This document shows positions 41,247-51,771 of a stretch of 64,000 bases of DNA, piece by piece. The position numbers and the translations under genes are program-made. Where the stretch lies: NCBI GenBank assembly GCA_963845485.1, contig CAWJSI010000008.1:1-64000 (forward strand), read 5' to 3'. Position 1 is the stretch's first letter; each line of letters begins with the position of its first letter. The stretch comes from Bog-756 sp963845485. GTDB lineage: Bacteria; Actinomycetota; Acidimicrobiia; Acidimicrobiales; RAAP-2. The notes under the pieces are model-generated. The model did not search any database. It was not told where the DNA came from and was given only the letters and a program-made list of their open reading frames with translations.

Positions 41247-42885
41247 ATGAACGCAATCACTGCACCCTCAACCCGGACCGAGGACGCCGCGTCCGGACCG
41301 AATCCGATGGCACCGGGTCCGCACATGGACGGCAGGCCGCGTTCTGGGTCTTCGTGGCCGCCCAGGCGCTCATCTTCGCCGGCCTGATCTGGAACTTCCA
41401 CGGCCGTTGGTTCATCGCTGACGAGTGGGCGTTCCTCGCCACCCGCTCCGCCGGAGCGGTCGGCAGCCTCCTCCGGCCGTACAACCAGCACTGGTCGACT
41501 CTGCCCATCCTCTACTTCCGGCTCCTGTGGAACCTAGTGGGAATCCGCACCTATCTCCCCTATCTGGTTTCGATCCTCACCCTCCACATCGCCATTGCTG
41601 CCTACTGCGGGCCGTCATGGTCCGGGCGGGAGCGAATCCCTGGCTGGCCACGCTGGGTGCGGTCGTGTTCTCGCTCTACGGCGCCGGGTACGCCGACATC
41701 TCCTACGCCTTCAACGTCGGCTTCGACGGATCGGTCTTCTTCGGGCTGGTGTTCCTCCTCGCTGTCGATCACCCGGCGCGCTCGGCCGGAGGGACGTACT
41801 CGGGGCGCTCGCCGGCCTGGCCGGCCTCATGTGCTCGGGCATCGGCGTGGCCATGGTCGTCGTCGTGGCACTGGCCATGGCCATCCGCCACGGCGTGCGC
41901 CGGGCACTGCTGGTCACCGCCCCGCTGGGCCCTGGTCTACGTCATCTGGTTCGCCACCGTCGGGCGCAGCGCCTACTCGACCCACTCCACGATCGCTGCG
42001 CTGTTCAGGTTCGTGGTCTTGGGCACGGCCAAGACGTTCTCCTCGCTCGGGCACTCTCCACTGGTCGGGGCGCTGTTGGCCGTCATGCTTGCCCTCGGGA
42101 TCGTCGCCACCGTCCGCTCCACATCGCTCGCCGAGTTGCGCCTCCGCTATGCCCCGCCGGCGGCGCTACTCGTGGGGGCCGCCGCCTTCTTGGTGATCGT
42201 CGGATTCGGGCGCGCCGACAATGCCCTTCCGAGCAGCGAGACCTACGCGGCCAGCCGCTATCTCTACATCGCCGCCGCCTTGGTCCTCCCGCCCTCGTCA
42301 TCGCCGCCTCACAACTGGTGAGGACCTGGAAGGATGCTGTGGCCGGTGGTGGTCGTCGTGCTGGTCGTCGGCGTCCCCGGGAACATCATGATCATGCACC
42401 GGTCGAACTATCTCCATACCCTCGACGCCTACCGCCAGATGTTCCTGACCCTTCCGAGGCTTCCCATCGCCACCGCCCTGCCGCGGTCGATCCATCCCGA
42501 CCCCAACTTCGACGTATGGGTGACGATGGGTTGGCTGCTCGATGGGGTGCGGGACGGTCGCATCCCCCCACCGTCGCCCGAAGCCTCGCCGGCCCAGAAG
42601 GCCTTTTGGACGTTACGGTTGGCGTGGCAGCCGAGCACGGACGCGCCAGGGGGAACATGCCACACCGAGGAACTGCCCGCTGTCGTCCACGTCAACCGGG
42701 GTACCCACCTGACGGTGGATGCCACAGTGACGGTCAGCTATCAGTACCGACCACATGTCTGGTCCGCACCCGTCCAGCTGTACGGTGCCCCGTCGGGATC
42801 GGCCTACGTCACCTACTGGCCGATGACCGTTCGCATCACTCCAACAGTGTCCGAGCAGAAGGTATCGCTGTGCGCTGCCGGCTGA
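41247..42885 (+). CDS. Polytopic membrane protein of the surface-glycan locus, many frame breaks
   Basis: A single gene of about 540 residues can be traced through frame changes near 41340, 41615, 41800, 41930, 42295 and 42340. Pieces include FAGLIWNFHGRWFIADEWAF, WSTLPILYFRLLWNLVGIRT, DISYAFNVGFDGSVFFGLVF and ETYAASRYLYIAAALVLP, with about eight hydrophobic helices, then an extracytoplasmic C-terminal segment containing YLHTLDAYRQMFLTLPRLPI and VHVNRGTHLTVDATVTVSYQ. The layout, with an early DEW acidic motif, resembles GT-C-type mannosyltransferases and is related in style to 51772-53394. Some breaks look like one-base insertions and others like deletions. It converges with the next acyltransferase and overlaps it by about 50 bp. 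Confidence 0.6.
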
Positions 42886-44209
42886 AGTCGACCGGGGCGG
42901 GCTCGGTGGTGGGGCCGTCGGCACCCAGCTGAGCGGTGGCTACAACCTCCGACGGGCGTCGACGGATGTACGCCGCCCACCACGACCGGTAGTCGCCACT
43001 CTTCAGGCGGGAGAGATGGATGGCCGGGCGCTCGATGAGGTACCAACTGACCACGGCTACGGCGATGGTGATCACCAGGGTGATCCCGGTGATGACGAAG
43101 AAGTTGAAGTGGGGAACTGCCGGCGTGAGGTGCAGGCGCTGGGCGACCTTTGTCGTCTCGTAGAGGACGGGCACGTGCCACAGGTAGATGGCGTAGCTGA
43201 TGGTCCCGATAAACACGATGGGACGAAGCTGCAGACCTTGGCGCAGGCGGCCCCGGTCCTGAGGGCCGAACACCATGGGTACGACCACGCAGAAGCCCAC
43301 CACCACCAAGATGAGGCTGTACTCGAAGGCCGTGTGCCCGGGCAGCCTCCCAAAGGAGAGCTCCGAGGGGTAGTGGAGCATCCATACGATCGACGACCAC
43401 GCCACCACGGCCACCGCCCAGAAGGCCCAGGGCCGGGCGCCCAGCCACCGGGACCACTGCGGTGGGTGGGCCTGCCTCCTCGTCCAGGCATGGGCCACGG
43501 CCAGGCCGATGCCCACCGCAAAGGGGGCCAGGTTGGCCGGGAGCACGTTGACGAAGGTCGGCGGGTCGCCGAAGGCGCTCCACAGGGCAAACCCCACGCC
43601 GGCGAGGCCCAGAACGACCACGCCCACGAACTCGGCGTACGCCCGTCCCCGCGATCCGAGCCACCACAGCACCGAGGCGTAGAGGGGAAGCACGGCGTAG
43701 AAGGTGATCTCGACGACCAAGGTCCAGGCCGGACCGAGGCCGGTGAAGTAGATGGGGAAGTAGGTCTGCACGAGCGAGTAGTTCTCGACCGTGTTGGCCG
43801 GCCCACTCACCAGCACGACGTGGAGCCACAGGATGGCCACGGTCAGGACGACCCAGTAGGCGGGGAGGATCCGCAGGAGCCTGCGTCGGAAGTAGCCGCC
43901 CAGACCCGGACCCCGACCGCCAGCCAGATGGGCTTCGGCGAACGGCCGGTACAGCACGAACCCCGAGATGACGAAGAACACCTCCACCCCGGCTCGCAGT
44001 TGGACCAGATACGAACCGGCCAACGAGCCCGAGAGGCTCGACGAGATGGCGGTGTGGCAGAGCACCACGGCCAGGGCAGCCAAGGCCCGTAGGCCGTCGA
44101 TGTTGGGATAGGTGACCGAAGCCCTGGGTGCGGAAGGAGTGGCCCGTACGGACGCGCTCGGCAGGCGATCGGCCTGCGTCTCTCCCGACACCCCCTCACC
44201 CAACCCCAT
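42836..44209 (-). CDS. Acyltransferase-3 family membrane protein
   Basis: This 457-residue protein is intact, with about ten helices. The ATG at 44209 has GGGAGG ten bases upstream. Signatures are NIDGLRALAALAVVLCHTAI with the histidine, VEVFFVISGFVLYRPFAEAH, RRRLLRILPAYWVVLTVAIL and LGPAWTLVVEITFYAVLPLY. The last helix is VVSWYLIERPAIHLSRLKSG. The charged C-terminal tail of 50 residues is likely cytoplasmic. The conserved histidine and RRLLRIxPAYW indicate an O-acyltransferase of the integral membrane type. It is not a near-copy of the other five. Its 3' end overlaps the convergent gene at 42885. Confidence 0.88.
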   Translation of the reverse strand: MGLGEGVSGETQADRLPSASVRATPSAPRASVTYPNIDGLRALAALAVVLCHTAISSSLSGSLAGSYLVQLRAGVEVFFVISGFVLYRPFAEAHLAGGRGPGLGGYFRRRLLRILPAYWVVLTVAILWLHVVLVSGPANTVENYSLVQTYFPIYFTGLGPAWTLVVEITFYAVLPLYASVLWWLGSRGRAYAEFVGVVVLGLAGVGFALWSAFGDPPTFVNVLPANLAPFAVGIGLAVAHAWTRRQAHPPQWSRWLGARPWAFWAVAVVAWSSIVWMLHYPSELSFGRLPGHTAFEYSLILVVVGFCVVVPMVFGPQDRGRLRQGLQLRPIVFIGTISYAIYLWHVPVLYETTKVAQRLHLTPAVPHFNFFVITGITLVITIAVAVVSWYLIERPAIHLSRLKSGDYRSWWAAYIRRRPSEVVATAQLGADGPTTEPAPVDFSRQRTAIPSARTLLE

Positions 44210-44657
44210 GTGATGGCCTCCCGAGACCGACCCGCCGAACACTAGTGCTGGAACCGCCACGCTTCACCTTGGTGGCCGGCACGCGACGCGCCGGAGCCCG
44301 CACCGGGGCTCGACGGTAGTCTCGGACCCAGCCCGTGAGGGGTGGTGCCAACGGGGAATCGGGCACCCCAGCGGTGCCGGAGCCTCGCTCCCCGGTGACG
44401 GCCGGGGCCGGGTCGACGGGGCCTCGGCGCTGGCTCGAAGGTACAGTTTCACAGCTGGTGCAGGGACAACCGATGGGGGGTGGGGCGAGTACATGCAGCC
44501 GGTCGTCATTCGCACCCATGTGGCCGATGAACAGCGCTCGGCTGCGACGTCGCCGGCGTACCCGGGTCCTGCGGCCGTACTGTGCCCCACCGAGAACCGG
44601 GGATACAGTGTCTGACCAGGACGTTCGGAAACTCACGCACTCCTGGGGCAGACGGCC
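44210..44657. other. 448-bp divergent spacer without a gene
   Basis: No coding signal was recognised. It carries TACAGT/TACTGT-type boxes at about 44443, 44578 and 44602, the same box type as the palindrome at 46990, and may hold promoters for the gene starting at 44658. Confidence 0.4.
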
Positions 44658-45912
44658 ATGACCGAGATCTCGAGCTCCGACCGCGCCGAGGTGGGCTCCG
44701 TGGACGCCATTCCCGCGACCGTGGCTGCTCCGCCCCCCGTCTCCCCACCGTCGCGGAGTCTGGGTCAGGTTGACGGCCTCAACGGGATGCGGGGCGTGAC
44801 CATCTGCTCGTCGTTCGTGGCCCACATGAACGTGATCCTGCCGATCCCCCGATTGCTGGTCGATACCCGGGGCAACCGTCTGCCTGGACGGGTTCTTCGT
44901 ACTCAGCGGGTTCCTGATCACCACCCTGCTCCTCAACGAACAGGCCCGACGGGGCAAGGTCAAGGTGTCCAACTTCTACGTACGTCGGGTACTCCGGCTC
45001 CTCCCGGCCCTCTACGTAGTCGTCGTGGCCATCGCCCTCTTCGCCTGGGCCACCAGGACCTGGATGCACACCGAGAACGGCCTCCATCTTCTCGGTGATC
45101 TTCTATTACTCCAACTACTACTCGGCCACGGCCCCAGCATGTTCACCCCCCGCCTGGCCTCGGGCTTCCAGCAGCTGTGGTCCCTGTCCTTCGAGGAGCA
45201 GTTCTATCTGGTCTGGCCGTGGGTGACCATCGCCCTCCTGACCATCCGGACCCGACTGCGCACCGTGGTGATCGTTTTGCTCACGCTCATCGTCCTGGTC
45301 GGGGTCCACCGGGCCGTGTCCTTCGAAGTGGCGCCCACTGGTGGGCGCTGCTCCAGCGGACCGACACTCGGGCCGATTCGATCCTCTGGGGAACACTCCT
45401 GGCCCACCTCTGGGTACGGCGGCGGGAGCCGACCCGGGGTCTTGCCGTGGCCGCATGGATCGCCACGGCCTTTCTGTTGGCCTGCCTGATCACTCGCCCC
45501 GCAGAACAGCGCCTTCCTCTATCTTGGAGGGTTCGATGCCATCGACGTGGCCTGCGCCATACTGCTGCTGGCCATCCTCGACGGGCGCTGGGGCGGGCGG
45601 CTGTTCAATCTCAAGCCGTTCATAGCCCTCGGCCTCGTCTCCTATGGCTTCTATCTCTGGCACCTGCCGGTGTTCTTCGCCATTCGCACTTCGATACCCA
45701 CTGGAACTACGTGGTCCGGGTGGTCGTGGCGGTCAGCGTCAGCCTCGGCCTGACCCTGATCTCCTGGTTCCTGCTCGAACGCCCATTGATGCGGTGGCGA
45801 AAGCGGCTGGAGGCAAGCGATCGAAGTGTCGGCGAACCGGCCGACCGTCCCGCTGCGTGGCCGGGCCGACGACCGGGTAGCCGCTCCGAGCCTGGCCGCC
45901 TCCCCGGAGTGA
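44658..45912 (+). CDS. Acyltransferase-3 family membrane protein, several frame breaks
   Basis: About 415 residues can be traced: MTEISSSDRAEVGSVDAIPA, GQVDGLNGMRGVTICSSFVA, GFFVLSGFLITTLLLNEQAR, NFYVRRVLRLLPALYVVVVA, GFQQLWSLSFEEQFYLVWPW, FLYLGGFDAIDVACAILLLA, KPFIALGLVSYGFYLWHLPV and LISWFLLERPLMRWRKRLEA. These are the family motifs in order. The frame breaks near 44875, 45090, 45345, 45505, 45690 and 45830; the TGA at 45910-45912 is the likely end in the last frame. The conserved catalytic region is otherwise well preserved, so sequence errors are more likely than decay. It converges with the desaturase. Confidence 0.68.
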
Positions 45913-46972
45913 GCCGGCGGGGATCCCCCCGTCCGCTCGAGCGCCATGAGGGCTCGAGCTCGGCGGAGCCGCTTGCAGGCGGCCGCCCGGGCCAGGAACC
46001 GGACGTAGCCCGGAGAGAAGAGGGTCACGATCGAACAGCCCTCGGTGTCCAGCGGACCGTGCAGGGCCCGTAGGCCCCGGAAGGGGATGGTCGGCAGCAC
46101 GTGGTGTTCGAAGTGGTACTCCATCCGGGCGCCGATCAGATGGTTCTGCAGCCACCCGGCCGCACTGGTGCGGGCCGTCCACTGTACGTTGTCGGGTACC
46201 CGCAGGCCGGCGTCGAAGTGCTCGGTGATGGTCTTCAGCCGAAGGATCATCGGGTAGAGGCAGACGATGGGGATCAGCCAGAACACCACGTAGAACAGCA
46301 GCGCCCCGGAGGACCCCCTGGAACAGGAGGAACTGGCCGAGGAGGATCACCTGGGTCACCAGCTTGCCCACCAGCAGCTGCGGGCGGGCCAGCAGGCTGG
46401 CCGGGGCGCCGGACTCCTGGGAGGTGCCGGCGATCCGGGTGGTGGCCCGCCGGAAGGCGGTCACACCGATCAGATCCTGGAGCATGAGGAAGGTGAGGGC
46501 GCCCCGTCGGGCCGGCACCAGGTAGAAGCTGCGGTCGGGGTCCTGCTCGCTCCCGAGGTAGCGGTGGTGGAGCCGGTGGGTGGGTCGGTACTCCTCGACC
46601 GAGTTGACGGTCCAGAACGCCGCTCCGCAGTTGCACAGGCGGTCGTTGAGCGGCCGGGACCGGGCCAGCAGCCCGTGCGAGCCCTCGTGGAGGATCACCC
46701 CGAAGGCGTTCATCCTGGTGCCCATGAGCAGGACGATGACCACGCCCGCGGCCACCGCCCAGCCGAGCGGCAGTCGCGGTAGGAGGTTGGCCGCGGCCAG
46801 CAGCACGATGACCTCGATCCAGAGCACGGCGAGTGCTGCGCAAGGTGTCGGAGAGTGACGGAACGGACAGCTGGCGAATGCGTTCGGCTGCCGATCAGGG
46901 CATCGATCTGGTTGCGCCAGAGGCGCTCGTCACCGGGGGGCGATTCTCTCCTGCCAGTGGTCACCACGATCC
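45913..46972 (-). CDS. Membrane fatty acid desaturase, several frame breaks
   Basis: About 350 residues. The three histidine boxes of membrane desaturases are present: HEGSHGLLA, HRLHHRYLG and EYHFEHHVLPT, spaced as in fatty acid desaturases. Start candidates are GTG codons near 46972 (VVTTGRRESPPGDERLWRNQ). Breaks occur near 46835 and 46305. The true 3' end is uncertain because the minus-strand frame stays open past 45912 into the convergent gene; the limit here is where homology-like sequence fades. It would introduce a double bond into an acyl chain, so it suits a locus with acyltransferases and glycolipid building. It is divergent from the methyltransferase at 47061. Confidence 0.72.
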
Positions 46973-46989
46973 GAAGCCCTCCCCCACCT

Positions 46990-47001
46990 GACTGTACAGT
47001 C
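46990..47001. promoter_or_regulatory. Palindrome GACTGTACAGTC between divergent genes
   Basis: This exact 12-bp palindrome provides a TACAGT -10-like box on each strand, 18 nt before the desaturase start on one side and 59 nt before the methyltransferase ATG on the other. It may be a bidirectional promoter or an operator. Confidence 0.5.
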
Positions 47002-47060
47002 TCCTGCATCGGGCAGCAATCGCCTCGGCGGGCGCCTGCAACGGAAAGAAGGTTCATCAT

Positions 47061-48046
47061 ATGGTGGTGTCAGGGCAACCCGCTCCGGAGGACTCGCACC
47101 GCGGGCAGCCGGCGGGACCGACGGGACCCGGCGCCGTGCCCGATCTGCCGCTCGCTCGACACCGCGCCCTTCCGCACCGACGTCGTCGACTTCGAGTACT
47201 TCGTCGTCCCGCCGAGGCCGTTCATCGAGCAGCGGTGCGGCCGGTGCGGCTCCCAGTTCCTCGATCCCCGGCCCACCGAGGCCGAGCTCCCTCCCTTCTA
47301 TCCGAGCGACTACCACGCCTACAACGAGAACCACGGCGCCGTGGCCCGGCTGTTGGTCGAGGCCCGGGCCCGGGCCCGGGCCCGGTCCTACGGCCGCCTC
47401 ATCCCCGGCGGCCGGGGGCGCATCTTCGACGTGGGCACCGGGCGACTGCCGCCACTTCGACGAACTGCGCAAGTACATCGACCTCGAGTGCGCCGGCGTC
47501 GAGATCCAGCCCGAGATCGCCGCCAAGGGACGCGAGCGCGGCTACGACGTGATCGAAGGGACCCTCGAGGAGGCCGACCTGTCGGGCCACCTCGGCCGCT
47601 ATGACGTGGTGTCCATGAACCACGTCCTCGAGCACGTGGTCCACCCGGAGACCATGCTCGAGCGGGCCCGGTCCCTGCTCCGGCCCGGCGGTCACCTCAT
47701 CGGTCAGCTCCCCACCGTCTCCTCATGGGAGAGCCGCCTGTTCGGCCGGACCTGGGGCGGCTACCACTATCCCCGCCACCTCCAGATCCCGTCCCGCTCG
47801 GGTCTGGGCGACCTGCTCGAGCACGTGGGCTTCACCGGGATCACCATCAAGTCGGCCCCGCACATCCAGACCACCATCTCGCTGCAGAACACCCTGGTCA
47901 GCCGAGGGTGGCGGCCGGCCATGCAGTACGGAAAGACGCCGGCCTACTCGGCCCTCCTGGTGGCCTCCCTACCCTTCGAGTCGGTGGCCTGGTTGGCCGA
48001 CCGGGGCGGGATCATCGACTTCCGTGCCCAGGTCGCCGGGTCCTGA
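47061..48046 (+). CDS. Class I methyltransferase with N-terminal zinc ribbon, two frame breaks
   Basis: About 328 residues. The N-terminal zinc ribbon CPICRS ... QRCGRCGSQFLDPRPTEAE (four cysteines) is followed by FYPSDYHAYNENHGAVARLL and the SAM-binding IFDVGTG, then VVSMNHVLEHVVHPETMLER and LLRPGGHLIGQLPTVSSWES. The arrangement is that of sugar C-methyltransferases and of related zinc-ribbon methyltransferases. Breaks are near 47120 and 47447. GAAAGAAGG lies nine bases before the ATG at 47061, which supports that start. The gene is next to the desaturase and to a membrane protein, within the glycan locus. Its target is probably a nucleotide sugar or a glycan. Confidence 0.75.
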
Positions 48047-48071
48047 CGCGTCCCTGCATTGGTCCGGGCGG

Positions 48072-50284
48072 TCAGCCGGTGAGGCTCTGGCACAGCGTCG
48101 GCTGTGGTGACGACGCCGTCTCGTCGACCACCGAGAAGGCCGGCGAGGGGCCGGGCGTCTCCGAGCTGCCCGAGTCGACGATGGGCCGACCGCCGTTGAG
48201 GGAGGCGGTCATCATGGGCTGCCCGTTGACCGAGGCGATGATCTGGTGCTTGGCCGGATCGGTCACCACGACCACCTGGTAGGACGTGCCCGGTCTGACC
48301 GTGGTCGGGAAGCCGTAGACCGTTCGGCCCGGCACCGGTCCGGGTCAGATAGACGCTGAACACATGGGCCTGGTGGGTCGGGACGAGGAGCACCGAGATG
48401 GTGCTGGACCCGGCGGTGACCAAGCGGCTGGGTGACCTTGCGCGTCGGGAGCCGGCTGATGGACGACGAGCCGGTAGGTGTGCTGGAACTGGTGGCCGCG
48501 CTCGACGACCATCCAGGTGTCGCGTTGGTACTGCTGGTTGGGCACGGTGACGTAGCTCTCCCCGTTGGAGATATAGAGCCCGTCGCACTTCCCCACGATG
48601 AACAGCTGGTCGGCCGGTCCCCACGGTGGCAGCGTGGCCCCCCGGCGCACCCGGTTGTCGATGGGATGGCCGGTGATGTCGCTGATGGCCTTCTGGGTGG
48701 CCACGTAGTGCACCGTCTCGGGAATGTCCCACACCTCGTTGGGCGTGATGGCCATGGCCACGTTGGCGACGATGGTGAACGCGCCGACCACCCCGATGAC
48801 CGCCACCGACGCCGAGGCGCAGCGATCGGCGCTTGCCGTCCAGCCGGCGCCAGATGTCGGCCATGGCCACGGCGCTGGCCAGCACCAGGAAGGGCACGAA
48901 GTCGGCCAGGTAGCGCGGGGCGATGTAGCCCCAGACGAACAGGGCCGTCCCGGCGATGCGCCGCGGCGAACATGGGGATGCGGGCGAGGGCGGTCCGCCC
49001 GACGGCCCGCGGGCGGAAGGCGGTGATCACTCCCCAGCAGCTCAGCAGGAACAGGAGCGGCATCGAGGCGGTCAGGCTGGCCGTCCGGTACCGGCGGTCG
49101 AACAGGATGCCCCCGACCGACGGTGGGTGGTCCCGCCGGCAGGGTGATGAACGGGAAGACGGACGGAGAACCGGATGCCGTCGGGGCGGAGGTAGGCCAG
49201 GACCGTGCTCGGGATGAAGTGGACGCCGAACTCGGCGTTGTGGTTGGAGGCCAGGAATCGCCGCCGGTAGGCGTTGACCTGGGTGAAGACCTGGTCGAAG
49301 TTGGACACCCCGAACGGCACGCCGAATTTGGCGTAGTTGACCGCACAACCGACGACCAGTGGGATGAGCCCGGCCGCGGCCACCGGGATAGCCCACCGAC
49401 GTTGCTCCCGCCCGGCCCGGCCCAGACCGAACCACACGGCGACCAGTACCGCGGCCCCGACGCAGGCCCACCCGGTGGTCACCCGGTCGAGGTTGGCGCA
49501 GAGGATGAGGAGCCCGGTCGCGGTCACCCGCCGCCATGAAGGCCGCTCGAGGACCCCGATGAGGCAGAAGAGGCTGCCGAGCGTCAGCGCCACGCTCCAG
49601 GCCAGATCTTCTTCGAACACGTCCGGCTCGGCGGCCAGCAGCATGAACACCGAGCCGGCCAGGATGGTGGCCATGAGCACGCCGTAGCTGACCGTCTCCA
49701 ACCTGCCCATGGCGAGGGCGCCACGCACCAGGATCCGGACCCGCCAGAGCAGGAGCGAGGCGAACAGGGCAGTCATCAGCCACGCCAACGAGATGAAGGG
49801 GATGGTCAGCTTTGCCGTCCAGGTTGGAGGTGACCGCGAGGATCGGCATGCGCAGGATCGAGGGGAACAGACCGAAGTAGGTGTACTGGTGACCACCGTG
49901 CACGAACGCCTCGATGCCGAGCGAACCCTTGGCCAGCCACAGATGGCCGTGGAGCATGGCCCGGGTCTGGAGGTCGTAGTAGTTGTTCTCGTGGATGGGC
50001 CCGCTGGCCGCCCCGGCAGTCTGGGGCAGGTTCCAGTAGATCCACACCATGGGGATGGCACTCACCACCGTCGCCACCACCGAGGCCCAGATGAAGCGTC
50101 GTCGGCCGCCGGCCGCCGGATCTCCAGGGGCCGGATCGGCGGTGGGTGGAGTCAGCGATCCACTCGACTCCCCGTGGTGAGGATCGTCGGTCAGACTCGC
50201 ATCCCCGTCCGACAGAACGGTCTCTCCGGGACCGACCGTGGCCACGGCAGCGCCTTGCTGGCTGTCCTCCCCCACGGCCCCCAT
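48072..50284 (-). CDS. Large membrane protein, paralogue of 59197-61329, several frame breaks
   Basis: About 730 residues once joined. Near the N-terminus YYDLQTRAMLHGHLWLAKGS and QYTYFGLFPSILRMPILAVT mark a distinctive motif shared with the gene at 59197. Ten to eleven helices are followed by an extracytoplasmic C-terminal part of about 180 residues with GKCDGLYISNGESYVTVPNQ and VVVVTDPAKHQIIASVNGQP. Breaks lie near 49815, 49150, 49120, 48965, 48820, 48440 and 48345, most in hydrophobic GC-rich regions. It could be a GT-C-like glycosyltransferase or a polysaccharide-handling protein; I know no characterised member. It is the last gene of the minus-strand run from 57265 to 48072. Confidence 0.65.
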
Positions 50285-50385
50285 GCCCGGCGAGTGTAGT
50301 CAAACCGCCTGACCACGGCGGGTCGTCTGAGTCGACACACCGAGTCAGGCCAGCCTGATCACCCTGGTAGCGGCGCAATCGGGCC

Positions 50386-51771
50386 TCAGCGGCCCTCGCC
50401 ACCGTCCAGGTGCGCCGATGGCTCCGGTTCGAGCGGACCGACGGCCCCAACCCCGACGTTCGACTCGGTCGGGCTGGCCTCGTCGCCGGCGCCGACAGGA
50501 GCCCGCTGGGAACGGTCCCACCACACCAGCCGGCGCTTGTAGCGGAGAATGGGTCGCTCCAGCCCGAAGTAGCTCGTCGAAGCGAAGGCGACCGTGATCC
50601 CGAACACGGCCACGGCCAGCAGCCAGTACGGAACCATCCCCTCGTGCCAACCGGTCCAGTCGAGGAACTCGTAGATCAGATTGAGGTGCCAGAGATAGAT
50701 CCCGTACGAGATCACTCCGAGCGCGGCCATCGGCCAACACTGGAGGAACCGTCGGATGAGCGACCGGTCCTGTGGCCCGAAGACGGCGGGGACCAGGAGC
50801 AGGAAAGCGAACAGGCCGTAGAGCTCCTGGCGGGCCAGGTTGATGCGGCGAGGAACGATGTAGATGATGGCAGCGTCGTTCACCACGTGTGACACCAGCC
50901 AGAAGGCTACGAGGGCTCCCCCCCAGCTGGCCCACGGTACCCAGCGGCGGCTCAGCCAGGAGGGCTCCGAGGCGTGCTCGGTGTACCAGGCGCTCAGCAA
51001 GGCCAACAAGATGCCCAGCGCGAAGAGATCGAGGTAGGACGGAAGCCATGAGTACATCAGGGTCGACAGCGGTGGCTCGGTGGCGCAGTTGGGCGCACAT
51101 ACCGGGACGAGGTGCCCGTGCCTCTCGACGGCGAGGGGGATCTGGAGTGCCCAGTACCGGAAGGCGAAACTCACCGCGATGAGGGCCAGCACACCGAGGA
51201 GTTCAGCGCGGAGCTGTCGCCTCGGGTTCCGCGGTCGCCGAACCATGAACCAGGCGTACAGCGGGAGGAACAGGTAGAAGCTCACCTCGGTGCAGAGGGA
51301 CCACGCCTGAGGGATGCCGTTCACGGACTGTGACGGAAAGTAGATCTGCAGAAAGAAGTAGTGGCTGAGGACACCCTGCCATCCCGGACCGAGCGACACG
51401 GAGTGGAACCCGTAGGCCAGCACAGTCAGGGCCAACCAGTAGGCGGGGACGATGCGGAGGAGGCGCCGGGTCCAGAACCGGCGGCGGTCCGGCTCGGGCC
51501 GGCCGGCGAGATGGGAGAGCGCGAACGGCCGGTACAGCAGGAAGCCGGAGATGAGGAAGAAGATCGAGACACCGATCTCGAGGCGACCGAGGTAGATCCC
51601 CAGCGACGATCGCAACGTGAAACCCGAGGCCCATGCGGTATGGAGGAGGAGGACCAGGAGGGCGGCGATGGCCCGTAGCCCGTCGAAGCTGGCGAAATGC
51701 CGAGGTTTGTCGACGATCAGTTCGTCAACGACCAAGTGGTCACCCCCGGCGGGTTGGGCGGTTCCTGACAC
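50386..51771 (-). CDS. Acyltransferase-3 family membrane protein (paralogue of 16503-17876)
   Basis: This 461-residue intact protein has about ten helices and the family motifs FASFDGLRAIAALLVLLLHT, FFLISGFLLYRPFALSHLAG, RRLLRIVPAYWLALTVLAYG and WSLCTEVSFYLFLPLYAWFM. APNCATE and YSWLPSYLDLFALGILLALL match the gene at 16503 closely, so it looks like a duplicate from within the genome. The start is a GTG that directly abuts the stop of the membrane protein upstream, so they are probably translationally coupled. The acceptor is expected to be a glycan built by this locus. The C-terminal tail is acidic and disordered. Confidence 0.9.
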   Translation of the reverse strand: MSGTAQPAGGDHLVVDELIVDKPRHFASFDGLRAIAALLVLLLHTAWASGFTLRSSLGIYLGRLEIGVSIFFLISGFLLYRPFALSHLAGRPEPDRRRFWTRRLLRIVPAYWLALTVLAYGFHSVSLGPGWQGVLSHYFFLQIYFPSQSVNGIPQAWSLCTEVSFYLFLPLYAWFMVRRPRNPRRQLRAELLGVLALIAVSFAFRYWALQIPLAVERHGHLVPVCAPNCATEPPLSTLMYSWLPSYLDLFALGILLALLSAWYTEHASEPSWLSRRWVPWASWGGALVAFWLVSHVVNDAAIIYIVPRRINLARQELYGLFAFLLLVPAVFGPQDRSLIRRFLQCWPMAALGVISYGIYLWHLNLIYEFLDWTGWHEGMVPYWLLAVAVFGITVAFASTSYFGLERPILRYKRRLVWWDRSQRAPVGAGDEASPTESNVGVGAVGPLEPEPSAHLDGGEGR

